A stretch of 59,053 bases of DNA from Treponema sp. (GTDB taxonomy: Bacteria > Spirochaetota > Spirochaetia > Treponematales > Treponemataceae), in the NCBI GenBank assembly GCA_017616165.1, contig JAFZYR010000014.1, forward strand, positions 1 through 59,053, given 5' to 3'. Position 1 is the first letter of the stretch; every line of letters begins with the position of its first letter. Positions 8,951-18,065 of the stretch are shown in pieces. Position numbers and translations under genes: made by a program. The notes under the pieces are model-generated. The model did not search any database. It was not told where the DNA came from and saw only the letters and a list, made by a program, of their open reading frames with translations.

Positions 8951-8952
8951 TT

Positions 8953-10080
8953 ATGGGTACAGCTACAAACGCATTCAACACACTTTCGCCGCAGATAGTT
9001 CAAAAGCTAAACCAGCTGCAGATTATGCAGCCAACAAAGGTTCAGGAAAAAATTATCCCTCTTATTGCAGAAGGCAAAAGCGTTGTGTTTGAATCAGAAA
9101 CAGGCACCGGCAAAACCTATGCATATCTGCTGCCGCTTGTAGACAAGCTTGAAAAGGACAGCGACACCACTACCCTTCGCATTCTTATCTGCGCTCCAAC
9201 CTTTGAGCTTGCAAGCCAGATCAATGCCGCTGCCAAAAAAATTACCGACAGAAAAACTGCCCTGCTTATTGGCGGTGCTCCAATTAAACGTCAGCTCGAA
9301 ACACTCAAAGAAAAGCCTCAGATTGTAATTGGAACTGCAGCCCGTCTTGTAGAGCTTATCCGTCTTAAAAAGCTCAAGGCAAGCTCACTATACGCCCTGG
9401 TTTTTGATGAATGCGACCGCCTGCTCAAAAAAGAAAGCTTTGAAGATACCGATAATCTTCGTAACTGCGTTGCCAAGGACTGTCAGATTATTGGCTGCTC
9501 CGCAACCGTAAACAAAAGCGCCCGAATCTTTTTTGCAGACTCCGAAAACATAACCATGCCTCAGGAGTTCATTCTTTCCAAAAGCATTGAACACTGGGCC
9601 ATCTATGCAGAAAACCAGGAAAAAATTGAATTCCTTCGAAAATTTCTTGCCGCTCAAAATCCTGCAAAAGCACTTGTCTTTACCTCACGCTCCGACCAGG
9701 TAGAAAATATTTATAAAAAGTTAACCTACAAGCACGTAGACTGCATGGCTCTGTACGCCAAAGCCGACAAGCAAATGCGCAAAGCCGCCATAGACAAATT
9801 CCGAAGCGGCAAATGCAAGGTCCTAATCACCAGCGACCTTGGCGCCCGTGGCCTGGACATCCCGGACATCACACACATAATCCAGATGGACGTCCCCGAA
9901 GATGATGACTTTTTCATCCACCGAAGCGGCCGCACCGCCCGAGCCGGCAAACGCGGCATAAACGTAGTAATCGGAGACGAAGTAGAAATGAGACGCTACG
10001 CTGCGCTGGAAAAGAAGTTTGGTCTTACAGTTTACCCTAAACAGATCCGTAATGGCAAAGTTACGGAACCAATGTTGTAA
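8953..10080 (+). CDS. DEAD-box family RNA helicase (DECD variant)
   Basis: 375 aa from the ATG at 8953, two bases after the glycosyltransferase stop; an in-frame TTG at 8932 would overlap that gene. The ATP-binding motif is SETGTGKT. Motif Ia is PTFELA, motif II DECD instead of DEAD, and motif III SAT. The second RecA domain has LVFTSR, ITSDLGARGLD and HRSGRTARAG. It ends soon after the helicase core with no long RNA-binding tail. Such enzymes remodel structured RNA in ribosome assembly or mRNA decay. The exact subfamily is not assigned. Confidence 0.92.
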   Translation: MGTATNAFNTLSPQIVQKLNQLQIMQPTKVQEKIIPLIAEGKSVVFESETGTGKTYAYLLPLVDKLEKDSDTTTLRILICAPTFELASQINAAAKKITDRKTALLIGGAPIKRQLETLKEKPQIVIGTAARLVELIRLKKLKASSLYALVFDECDRLLKKESFEDTDNLRNCVAKDCQIIGCSATVNKSARIFFADSENITMPQEFILSKSIEHWAIYAENQEKIEFLRKFLAAQNPAKALVFTSRSDQVENIYKKLTYKHVDCMALYAKADKQMRKAAIDKFRSGKCKVLITSDLGARGLDIPDITHIIQMDVPEDDDFFIHRSGRTARAGKRGINVVIGDEVEMRRYAALEKKFGLTVYPKQIRNGKVTEPML

Positions 10081-10109
10081 TTGAATTTCCCCTCAAAAAT
10101 CATTATAAT
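10081..10109 (+). promoter_or_regulatory. Sigma-70 promoter for smc
   Basis: TTGAAT (10081-10086), 17 bases and TATAAT (10104-10109), starting at the base after the helicase stop and 45 bases before the smc start. Confidence 0.85.
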
Positions 10110-10153
10110 TATAAGGATAAAATAATCATTTTTTTGGTTGGGCGGAGAAACAA

Positions 10154-13108
10154 GTGTTCTTAAAAAGTCTGGATATTTATGGTTTTAAGTCTTTTGCGGA
10201 CAGAACTCATATAGATTTTGCAGAAGGTATTACGGCGTTGCTGGGACCTAACGGCTGTGGAAAAAGTAATGTCGTTGATGCAATCAAGTGGGTACTGGCC
10301 GAAAACCGCTCAAAAAACCTGCGTGCAGAAAAGATGGAGGACGTAATTTTTAACGGAACTGAACGCCGTGCCTCCCTTAACACTGCAGAAGTAACGCTCA
10401 CACTTTCAAACGAAAACGGACTGCTTCCTCTTGATGATTCAGAAATTGCAATTACACGACGACTTTACCGTTCAGGTGACCAGGAATATTTTATAAATCA
10501 GCGACAGGCCGGACCTACAGAAATCCGCCGCCTTTTTATGGACACTGGTGTTGGTAAGGCTGCCTACTCTGTAATGGAACAGGGAAAAATTGATCAGGTA
10601 CTTTCGAGCAAGCCGGAAGACCGCCGCTATCTTTTTGAAGAAGCTGCTGGAATTAGCCGCAGTAAGGCCGAATGTGCCGAAGCAGAACGCGAGCTTGAAA
10701 AAACCAGAATCAATATGCAGCAGATTGAAATTTCCCTCAACGAAATTAAGCGCCAGTATGATTCGCTCAAGATTCAATCTGAAAAAACAATTAAATACCG
10801 CAAATTCAAAGAAGAAATATACGAAAACGAGCTTGACTTGACCCTTCTGCGCCTTAAGAACTTTGTTCAGGAAAAGGCACGCCACGAAGAAGAGCTTAAA
10901 AACATGCAGGCTAAGCGTGACAAGGTTCGTCAGGAAATTGATGAAATAAACAATACCATCAGTGAAAACATGGACAAGGTAAAGGAGCTGCAGAACAACC
11001 TTTATGCAAAGCAGGGTCTTTTGATTGGTATTGGTCAGGAAAAAAACGGAAAACTTGAGCTCATTAAACAGGCTAATTCACGCGCCGGTGAAATTAAAGA
11101 AAAGATAAGCAGCCTTGAGGTTAAGATAAACGCAATTCAAGAACGCATTGACACTCTGCAGGAAGAAATTGACGAACAGAATGCAGTGCTTCACGAAAAA
11201 AACAAGCAGCTTCAGGGAATTAAAGATAACATTGTTTCGTTCCAGCAGAATATTCAGACCTCGGGCTCTCAGATTACTGAAAATGACCGCCGTGCAGGCC
11301 AGCTTAAAGATCAGATTGAAGAGCTGGACAACAAGCGCGCAGAGCTTCAAAAGGAGCTTGCCGCTATTACCGAAGACATTGTTTCTGAGCTTGATAAAAA
11401 GCTTAAGGATGCAGGCTTTAGCGACAGTGCCATGCGGCTTGCCAAGGAAGAGCTGGATACCGCCATGGGTAAGCTCAAGATTTACCTGGACGGACGCAAA
11501 AATATTTTTAATGACTTTGCAAATCAGAAGCACAGCGCAGATGAAAGCCTTGCAACCGTAAAGGAAGCAGCAGACTCCTTTGGCGAGGCACAGGTTCAGC
11601 TTACAACAGTGCAGGATGCGCTTACAAAATATCTTAATGCTTCTCCGGTATTCATTACTGAGTTCCTTTCACCGCAGGGTATTATGACCAAAAAGCGTGG
11701 CATTGATGAAAAGATTGAACAGAATGTTGCACGCATAGAAGAGCTTAACGGTCAAATTGAAGGCCTTCATGCTCAGAACGCAGACCTTAGCCGCAAGATA
11801 AACGAATACAACGAAACGCTCAACAAGCTTCGCATAAACGAGATTCAGATGCAGGAGCAGATTACTGCGTGCCAGAATCAGACAAGCATGCTCAACCGCT
11901 CCCTCACTACCGAAAAAAATACGCTCACCGAAACCAACGACGAGCTTTATTCAGAAAATAAACGCGCAGAAGAAATTAAGGAACAGGTGCTTGAACTTGA
12001 AGAAGAGCTTGCAGAAATTGAACAGCGCGGTAAAAAGCTTGCCGAAGAAATGAACGAGCTGGACAAGGAAATTGAAATCTGCAACAAGAGCGTTTCGGGC
12101 AAGAGCGACACACTCAACAAAAAACGCGAGGAACAGAACAAGTACCAGGAAAAGGTTGAAAGCCTTAGCCTTTCGCTCAATTCTTCGGACAACGACATAA
12201 AGAACGTAAAGCAGAATTTCCAGGATAAATATTCGCGCGACCTTATGGAATTTGAAGAGCGCATGTATAAAATTACAACGCCTGCAAGTGACATACGCGA
12301 CAAGCTAGCCCGTGCCCGCGAAAGCTTTAATGCACTTGGTTCTGTAAACCTTATGGCTCCGGAAGAGTTTAATGAGGTAAAGGAACGCTATGAACGACAG
12401 AAGACAAACTACGAGGATACTCAGCGCTCTCTTGAAAACCTTGTTCGTGTAAGCGAGGAAATCCGTTCTAAATCTGCCGAGATGTTCATAGAAACCTACA
12501 ATCAGATTAAAAAGAATTTCCACAACATGTTCCGCCGCCTGTTCAATGGTGGACGCGCCGAGCTTAAGCTTGCAGACCCTGCAAATATTTTGAGCTCCGG
12601 TATTGATATTTACGCACAGCCGCCTGGAAAGAAGCTTGAAAACATTGCCCTGCTTAGTGGTGGTGAAAAGACCATGACTGCGGTAGCCCTGCTCTTTGCA
12701 ACCTACCAGGTACGCCCAAGTCCGTTCTGTCTGCTGGACGAAATTGATGCCGCCCTTGATGACAAGAACGTTTCGAGCTTTGTAACTACTCTCGAAAGCT
12801 TTGCAAACGTAAGTCAGTATATTGTAATTACTCATAATAAGAAGACTGTAATGGGTGCCAGCACAATGCTTGGTATTACAATGGAAGAGTCGGGCGTAAG
12901 TAAGGTAATTGCCCTGCGACTTGACCAGGATATTAAGCGCGGTGCCGAAATTGACCGCAGCACTAATGATTTTGTTGATGAAGATGTACCAGAGGAAGAA
13001 GGAGTTGTAATTCCTCCACGTCCTCCACGCCGTATTCATAATCCGGATGGAACTATTACCGACCCGGAAAAGGAACAGCCTTTAAACAATAACGGGGAAA
13101 CAGAATAA
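10154..13108 (+). CDS. smc: Chromosome segregation protein Smc, short form
   Basis: 984 aa from a GTG at 10154 behind GGCGGAG. It opens with FLKSLDIYGFKSFAD and Walker A GPNGCGKS (31-38). Long coiled coils follow (about 165-400 and 530-760). The ABC signature LLSGGEKT is at 833-840 and Walker B CLLDEIDAAL near 859-868. Smc compacts and segregates chromosomes as a dimer with ScpA and ScpB. Typical bacterial Smc is near 1,150-1,200 aa. Here the central part (about 410-530) shows no obvious glycine-rich hinge. The tail (PPRPPRRIHNPDGTITDPEK) is an acidic, proline-rich extension. Confidence 0.93.
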   Translation: MFLKSLDIYGFKSFADRTHIDFAEGITALLGPNGCGKSNVVDAIKWVLAENRSKNLRAEKMEDVIFNGTERRASLNTAEVTLTLSNENGLLPLDDSEIAITRRLYRSGDQEYFINQRQAGPTEIRRLFMDTGVGKAAYSVMEQGKIDQVLSSKPEDRRYLFEEAAGISRSKAECAEAERELEKTRINMQQIEISLNEIKRQYDSLKIQSEKTIKYRKFKEEIYENELDLTLLRLKNFVQEKARHEEELKNMQAKRDKVRQEIDEINNTISENMDKVKELQNNLYAKQGLLIGIGQEKNGKLELIKQANSRAGEIKEKISSLEVKINAIQERIDTLQEEIDEQNAVLHEKNKQLQGIKDNIVSFQQNIQTSGSQITENDRRAGQLKDQIEELDNKRAELQKELAAITEDIVSELDKKLKDAGFSDSAMRLAKEELDTAMGKLKIYLDGRKNIFNDFANQKHSADESLATVKEAADSFGEAQVQLTTVQDALTKYLNASPVFITEFLSPQGIMTKKRGIDEKIEQNVARIEELNGQIEGLHAQNADLSRKINEYNETLNKLRINEIQMQEQITACQNQTSMLNRSLTTEKNTLTETNDELYSENKRAEEIKEQVLELEEELAEIEQRGKKLAEEMNELDKEIEICNKSVSGKSDTLNKKREEQNKYQEKVESLSLSLNSSDNDIKNVKQNFQDKYSRDLMEFEERMYKITTPASDIRDKLARARESFNALGSVNLMAPEEFNEVKERYERQKTNYEDTQRSLENLVRVSEEIRSKSAEMFIETYNQIKKNFHNMFRRLFNGGRAELKLADPANILSSGIDIYAQPPGKKLENIALLSGGEKTMTAVALLFATYQVRPSPFCLLDEIDAALDDKNVSSFVTTLESFANVSQYIVITHNKKTVMGASTMLGITMEESGVSKVIALRLDQDIKRGAEIDRSTNDFVDEDVPEEEGVVIPPRPPRRIHNPDGTITDPEKEQPLNNNGETE

Positions 13109-13111
13109 TAT

Positions 13112-13507
13112 ATGGATATAAAGGGCTTTTTTGAAGGCTTAAAGGAAAAAATTGTTTCTCTATATCAGCTGATTGCAGATTACTGCCGTGACAATAAGCG
13201 CAATGCAATTTTGTTTGCAAGTCTTGGGGCTTGTGTTCTGCTTCTGCTCATTCTTTTAATCTGTATTCCTAAGGGCAAAAAAAAGTTCACTGCTGCAGCT
13301 CCAAGGGAAATTGTACTTACCGAAGACCTTCTTATTCCTAACGGCCCTGAGTTTGACAAGGATTATAATATTTCAAGGCAGACAAAGGATAAGTGGTCAG
13401 ATGAACAGACCGAAGAATGGTTTGAGATTCCTACCGAAAAAGATATTTCGTCTCTGGAAAAAGCGAATGACAATATAGTTTCTGATATTACAGGAGCGGC
13501 GCCATGA
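13112..13507 (+). CDS. Hypothetical single-pass membrane protein
   Basis: 131 aa. Residues about 27-50 (NAILFASLGACVLLLLILL) form one transmembrane helix, after a basic cytoplasmic segment ending DNKRN. The rest is acidic and hydrophilic with no recognised domain. It starts 3 bases after the smc stop and its own stop overlaps the next gene by 4 bases (ATGA), so it is translated as part of an smc-headed operon. The family is not recognised. Confidence 0.75.
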   Translation: MDIKGFFEGLKEKIVSLYQLIADYCRDNKRNAILFASLGACVLLLLILLICIPKGKKKFTAAAPREIVLTEDLLIPNGPEFDKDYNISRQTKDKWSDEQTEEWFEIPTEKDISSLEKANDNIVSDITGAAP

Positions 13508-14964
13508 TGAAAAAAGTATTTTTTATTTTAATCTGTGCAGCTGGTTTCTCACTTGTTTCCTGTGGTTCTACAAAGGACCAGGTTGCAGGAGAAATAGACT
13601 CTATTGATGAACTTGTTATTGAAGCTCCTGATGCAGCTGGAATTGACCAGTTAGAACAAATGGCAGAGGATGCCGTAAACGCTGCAGAAGCTGAGGCGGA
13701 AGCTGATGCCGGGGCTGACGTTGACAAAGCAGCCGCAGTTGAAGCAGACGTTGATGCCAATGCCACAACCCCGGAGAATGAACCAGACTTATCTTATGAC
13801 AACCCTGACTTTCCTCCGCTTGAAGAAATTACTGAGCCTGAGCTTATTGATGTTCCGTATGAAGAGGTCGTAAGAACTAAGAACGAACAAAAAGAAAAAG
13901 AAGAAGCCGAACAGGCCAAGCTGGTCGAGCCGGTTGCCGATGAAGATGTAACGCCTCCATCTGAAGTGGTCCTGCAAGAGCCTGAGGAACCACAAGACGG
14001 ATCAAATACTAACGGCGAACTTGAACAACTCTCCGGGGTCCCTGAGGCTCTCGAAGGGCCCCTGGAAGAAGACATCGAGCCAACAATAGAAATCCAGGAA
14101 ACCCCCGAAGAAATCATAATTACTCCATCCCGCAGCGTTTCTTTAAAGAAAGGAGAAACTCTGGTTATAACCTACCCTGGCAGCGGCTGGATTTATATGG
14201 GTTCTACAAGTGAGTACAACAATCTTGCAAGCCGTGGACGCAAGCTTGGAACAACCGACACAAAATATACTCTGCTTGCCAAGGAAGCAGGAACTCAGAT
14301 TCATCATTTTTACAAGGTGGACAATCTTACCGGCAACTATATTGACGACTATATAGAGGTTACTGTTCTGGAAAAAAAGGGAACTTCAAGCACAGTTGTA
14401 AATGCACCGGATTACAAGGAAGTAGTTCCTAAAAAGGCCGAAGCTCCGGCAAAGGCAAGCACAACCAAAAAGAAGGAAGCCGAAGAAAAGGCACAGCAGG
14501 CTGAACAGACAGAAGCCGCAAAGCCTCAGGAAACTCAGACAACAACAAAGGCTGCAACCCAGACTACAACAAAAACTACGGCTCCTGCAGCTTCAAAAAA
14601 AGATGACGAACCGATTGTAATAGACGACGAAGAGACTGAGGTTGTAGAGGTACTCGAAGAAGGTGTTGAAGCAATTCCGGATCTGGAAGCTTATATGACA
14701 CAGGCCAAAGCTCTCATTCAGTCAAAGGATTATATTAAGGCCTACAACGATCTTACAACCTATCTTGAATATGCAAACGACGGACGCGACGAAGCGCTTT
14801 ATATGCTTGGTCAGCTTTTGGAGGCAGACTCCCCTATTAAAAATATTAAGGAAGCAATTAATACTTATCAGTCCTTGTGCGACAGTTATCCTGCCAGCAA
14901 ATATTGGGACAGCGCAAACAAAAGAATTATCTATCTTAAAAGATTTTATATAGACATTCACTAA
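13504..14964 (+). CDS. Lipoprotein with Ig-like middle domain and C-terminal TPR-like repeats
   Basis: 486 aa. A lipoprotein signal (KKVFFILICAAGFSLVSC) is cleaved before Cys20. An acidic, Ala/Glu-rich stretch follows. A beta-rich domain at about 210-295 (VSLKKGETLVITYPGSGWIY...) resembles an immunoglobulin or LysM-adjacent fold. Then comes a Lys/Thr/Ala-rich linker and a C-terminal region (about 395-486) with TPR-like helices (YIKAYNDLTTYLEYANDGRDE, AINTYQSLCDSYPASKYW) similar to BamD/YbgF repeats. Role unknown; probably an envelope assembly or scaffolding lipoprotein. A 28-bp repeat is embedded in the gene at 14035-14062. Confidence 0.8.
   Translation: MMKKVFFILICAAGFSLVSCGSTKDQVAGEIDSIDELVIEAPDAAGIDQLEQMAEDAVNAAEAEAEADAGADVDKAAAVEADVDANATTPENEPDLSYDNPDFPPLEEITEPELIDVPYEEVVRTKNEQKEKEEAEQAKLVEPVADEDVTPPSEVVLQEPEEPQDGSNTNGELEQLSGVPEALEGPLEEDIEPTIEIQETPEEIIITPSRSVSLKKGETLVITYPGSGWIYMGSTSEYNNLASRGRKLGTTDTKYTLLAKEAGTQIHHFYKVDNLTGNYIDDYIEVTVLEKKGTSSTVVNAPDYKEVVPKKAEAPAKASTTKKKEAEEKAQQAEQTEAAKPQETQTTTKAATQTTTKTTAPAASKKDDEPIVIDDEETEVVEVLEEGVEAIPDLEAYMTQAKALIQSKDYIKAYNDLTTYLEYANDGRDEALYMLGQLLEADSPIKNIKEAINTYQSLCDSYPASKYWDSANKRIIYLKRFYIDIH
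14035..14062 (+). repeat. 'GGTCCCTGAG...TCGAAGGG' repeat inside a gene
   Basis: GGGGTCCCTGAG, then GCTC, then TCGAAGGGCCCC. It is read in frame as SGVPEALEGPLE. The same GCTC variant occurs inverted at 39037-39061, and a GCTTG variant occurs at 52202 and 52302. Confidence 0.75.
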
Positions 14965-14978
14965 TAAGGAGGAAAAGA

Positions 14979-15680
14979 ATGTTAAAAAAAGTATCATTAA
15001 TTTTAATAGCCGCAGGAGCCTTGATTTTGAGCTCGTCCTGCACAGTAAATAAACCGGCAGAACAGGTTCGTACCATAACTGTATCCGGAACTGGAATTGT
15101 AACAATCCCTGCAGATCAGCTTTCGGTAAGATTTATAGTAAGAACTTCGGAATGGAACGTAAACCTTGCACGCACAAAGAATGCAGAAATCACCACAAAG
15201 GTAATTGAAAAAATTAAGGAAGCCGGAGTTGCCTCTGACGACATTACCACAGACGATTACAGAATTACACAGGACAATTCAAATTCTTATCCTGGAAAAT
15301 ATACAGTTGTAAACTATGTTCAGGTTTTAATCCGCAACATAGAAAAGGCCGGCGATGTAATTGACAGCGCTGTTGCAAACGGAGCAAACGGACTTACCTC
15401 CTTCAGCTATTCGGCAAAGGAAAATCCAAACTCTCTGCGCGAAGCACGTACACTTGCCGTACAGAATGCACAGGATGCAGCAAGCCTTATTGCAGGTGCA
15501 AGCGGCTGTAAGATTGCAGATGTAATTGATATTCAGGAGGGCTATAATCCTTCTTCATATTCAAGAAGCACAAATGGTGCAATGCTCAAGTCTGTAGGCA
15601 ACAGCTACTCAACACCTATTGAAGCCGGCAATGTAGAAATTACTTCTACAGTAACCATTACTTATTCTTTGACAAACTAA
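14979..15680 (+). CDS. SIMPL (DUF541) domain lipoprotein
   Basis: 233 aa. A lipobox (LILSSSC) ends the signal at Cys23. The mature part is a SIMPL domain: TVSGTGIVTIPADQLSVRF, then a DDITTDDYRI segment and RTLAVQNAQDAASLIA near the end. The family (Oxidative-stress defence/BP26-like) folds into a periplasmic ring-forming module of unclear function. A GGAGG ribosome-binding site lies 7 bases before the ATG and 15 bases separate it from the TPR lipoprotein, so they are co-transcribed. Confidence 0.9.
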   Translation: MLKKVSLILIAAGALILSSSCTVNKPAEQVRTITVSGTGIVTIPADQLSVRFIVRTSEWNVNLARTKNAEITTKVIEKIKEAGVASDDITTDDYRITQDNSNSYPGKYTVVNYVQVLIRNIEKAGDVIDSAVANGANGLTSFSYSAKENPNSLREARTLAVQNAQDAASLIAGASGCKIADVIDIQEGYNPSSYSRSTNGAMLKSVGNSYSTPIEAGNVEITSTVTITYSLTN

Positions 15681-15701
15681 AACTAAGGCAGGAAAAATAT
15701 T

Positions 15702-16979
15702 ATGTTGGATTATAAATTTATAAAGGACAATCTTGACGCTGTAAAGCAGAACATCATCAACCGTAACATGACAGCCGATGCAGACAAGGTTGTTGAACTT
15801 TTTGATAAGCGCACAGCACTTGTTACAAAGCTTCAGGGACTTCAGCAGAAGCGTAACGAAAATGCACAGGCTATGAAGCAGAAGCTCGACAACGACAAGC
15901 GTCAGGAGCTCATTGCAGCCGGTAAGGCAATTAAGGATGAAATTACAACTGTAGAAGCAGAAACCAAGGAAACTGAGGCAGCGCTCGAAGAAGCAGCACG
16001 CCAGATTCCAAACATGGTTCATCCAGATGCTCCAATCGGAAAGCTTGATACAGAAAACCTTGAAGTAAAAAAGGTTGGTACTCCACGCAAGTTTGACTTT
16101 GAGCCAAAGGATCATGTTCAGCTTGGTGAGTCACTCGACATCATTGACTTTGACCGCGGAACAAAGGTTAGTGGTCCAAAATTTTACTATCTTAAGAATG
16201 AGGCAGTTTTCCTTGAACAGGCCTTAATTATGTATGCGCTCAACACTTTGCGCAAGCACAACTTTGAAATGTTCATTACTCCGGACGTTGCAAAGGAAGA
16301 GGTTCTTAAGGGAATCGGTTTTAATCCACGCGGAAACGAAAGCAACGTTTACTCAATTGAAGAAGAAGGAACCTGTCTTGTAGCAACTGCAGAAATTACA
16401 CTCGGCGGTTATCATCAGGATGAAATATTGGACAAGGCTACACTTCCTCGTTTCTACGGTGGTTTGAGTCACTGCTTCCGCCGCGAAGCCGGTGCTGCAG
16501 GTCAGTTCTCTAAGGGCTTGTACCGTGTTCACCAGTTTGACAAGGTAGAAATGTTTGCCTACTCTACTCCCGAGCAGAGTGACGAGATTCACGAAAAGCT
16601 CCGCCAGATTGAAGAAGAAATTTTTGAAGGACTTGGACTTCCGTTCCATGTTGTAGATACCTGTACAGGTGACCTTGGTGCTCCGGCCTACCGCAAGTGG
16701 GACCTGGAAGCCTGGATGCCTGGCCGCAACGGTGGTGAATACGGTGAAGTAACCTCTACTTCTAACTGTACAGACTACCAGGCACGCCGCCTGAACATTA
16801 AGTTTAAGGACGACGACGGAAAGAATAAGTATGTTCACACCCTCAACGGAACTGCAATTGCAGTAGGCCGCGCAATGCTTGCAATTCTTGAAAACTATCA
16901 GAATGCCGACGGCTCTGTAACAATTCCTGAGGTGCTGGTACCATACTGCGGCTTTGATAAAATTTTGCCTAAGAAGTAA
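15702..16979 (+). CDS. serS: Seryl-tRNA synthetase
   Basis: 425 aa, the usual SerRS length. The N-terminal coiled-coil arm that grips the tRNA-Ser long variable arm spans about 30-100 (DKRTALVTKLQGLQQKRNEN). The class II motifs are present: motif 2 with CFRREAGAAG, and motif 3 as GTAIAVGRAMLAILENYQ, preceded by GEVTSTSNCTDYQARRL. It charges tRNA-Ser in the cytoplasm. The stop overlaps the next start (TAATG), and no T-box leader is seen upstream. Confidence 0.98.
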   Translation: MLDYKFIKDNLDAVKQNIINRNMTADADKVVELFDKRTALVTKLQGLQQKRNENAQAMKQKLDNDKRQELIAAGKAIKDEITTVEAETKETEAALEEAARQIPNMVHPDAPIGKLDTENLEVKKVGTPRKFDFEPKDHVQLGESLDIIDFDRGTKVSGPKFYYLKNEAVFLEQALIMYALNTLRKHNFEMFITPDVAKEEVLKGIGFNPRGNESNVYSIEEEGTCLVATAEITLGGYHQDEILDKATLPRFYGGLSHCFRREAGAAGQFSKGLYRVHQFDKVEMFAYSTPEQSDEIHEKLRQIEEEIFEGLGLPFHVVDTCTGDLGAPAYRKWDLEAWMPGRNGGEYGEVTSTSNCTDYQARRLNIKFKDDDGKNKYVHTLNGTAIAVGRAMLAILENYQNADGSVTIPEVLVPYCGFDKILPKK

Positions 16980-18040
16980 TGGAAAGAGACTATAGTAAGC
17001 CAATCTTTTTTGTTCTCTTGTTTTTTGCATTTATCCTTATGGGATTTTTGTGCAAGGTTTTGTCGTCGGTTTTAATTCCTGTGGCAATTGCAATTTTTAT
17101 GGCGCTGGCCTTTTACCCGGTTGTACGCAATCTTGAAGTAAAAGCAAAAATCAACTGGGTAGTTGGCTCGCTGCTTATTGTTGTTGTAATTCTTGTTGTA
17201 ATCTTTTTTGTTTCTGGCATTCTTGTAAAGGGCGTTACAACAATTGCGAGTGAATATTCAAAATACGAAACCCGCTTTATGTCCATTTACAAAATGATTG
17301 CTCAACAGTTCAATCTTGCCATAGACGAAGAAAAAAGCTTTTTCAATAATATGTGGGATATCCTGGAGGTACGCAACTACGTTCAGGAGCTTGCACTTGG
17401 AATATCCAGTGGAGTTCTTAGCTTTAGTAAATCGCTGCTGCTTATCCTGATTATGTTTGCATTCCTGCTCATAGAAATAAAGGGCTTTAAGCGCAGAATT
17501 ACAAATGCCGTAAAGGATGAAAACAAGCAGACCATACTCAATATTTCACAGCAGATTGGTGAAGATGTAGTTCACTTTCTTTCAATCAAGTTTTTTATTT
17601 CGCTGGCAACCGGGCTCCTTGTTTATTTTGCAGCGCTTATAATTAAGCTTGACTTCCCTATTGTTTGGGCCTTTATTGCCTTTGTAATGAATTTTATTCC
17701 GACCTTTGGTTCAATCATTTCTACACTGTTTACGACAATTTTTGCACTGCTGCAGTTTTATCCGCACTACGGCAAGGTGATTTTTATCTTCCTGTTTATG
17801 ATTGCAGTAAACTTTACACTTGGACAGATTCTGGAGCCTCGTATTGAAGGACAGCGCCTTGGCCTGAGCCCGTTTGCCATTCTTGTAAGCCTGGCCCTGT
17901 GGGGTTACATCTGGGGCTTTATAGGCATGATTCTTGCAGTCCCAATGATGGTAATCATCAAGATTATCTGCGAGAATATTCCTTATTTGAATTTTGTGTC
18001 GGTGATACTTGGTAATAAAAGAGTGATATCTAAAAAATAG
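16979..18040 (+). CDS. AI-2E family membrane permease
   Basis: 353 aa with about seven to eight transmembrane segments. There are two near the N-terminus (IFFVLLFFAFILMGFLC, VVGSLLIVVVILVVIFFVSG), then a soluble stretch and a C-terminal cluster with NFIPTFGSIIS and EPRIEGQRLGLSPFAILVSL. The P-x-x-G-x-x-x-S and E-P-x-x-x-G-x-x-x-G-L-S signatures are typical of the AI-2E/PerM family. Members include quorum-signal exporters and Na+/H+ antiporters, and the substrate is not predictable. Translationally coupled to serS by a TAATG overlap. Confidence 0.9.
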   Translation: MERDYSKPIFFVLLFFAFILMGFLCKVLSSVLIPVAIAIFMALAFYPVVRNLEVKAKINWVVGSLLIVVVILVVIFFVSGILVKGVTTIASEYSKYETRFMSIYKMIAQQFNLAIDEEKSFFNNMWDILEVRNYVQELALGISSGVLSFSKSLLLILIMFAFLLIEIKGFKRRITNAVKDENKQTILNISQQIGEDVVHFLSIKFFISLATGLLVYFAALIIKLDFPIVWAFIAFVMNFIPTFGSIISTLFTTIFALLQFYPHYGKVIFIFLFMIAVNFTLGQILEPRIEGQRLGLSPFAILVSLALWGYIWGFIGMILAVPMMVIIKIICENIPYLNFVSVILGNKRVISKK

Positions 18041-18065
18041 ATTCCCGGGTCAAGCCCGACAATCT

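Noticed and set aside
15640..15702. T-box leader before serS
   Set aside because: Only 21 bases separate serS from the preceding gene, with no specifier or T-box sequence. The hisS gap of 59 bases also has none.
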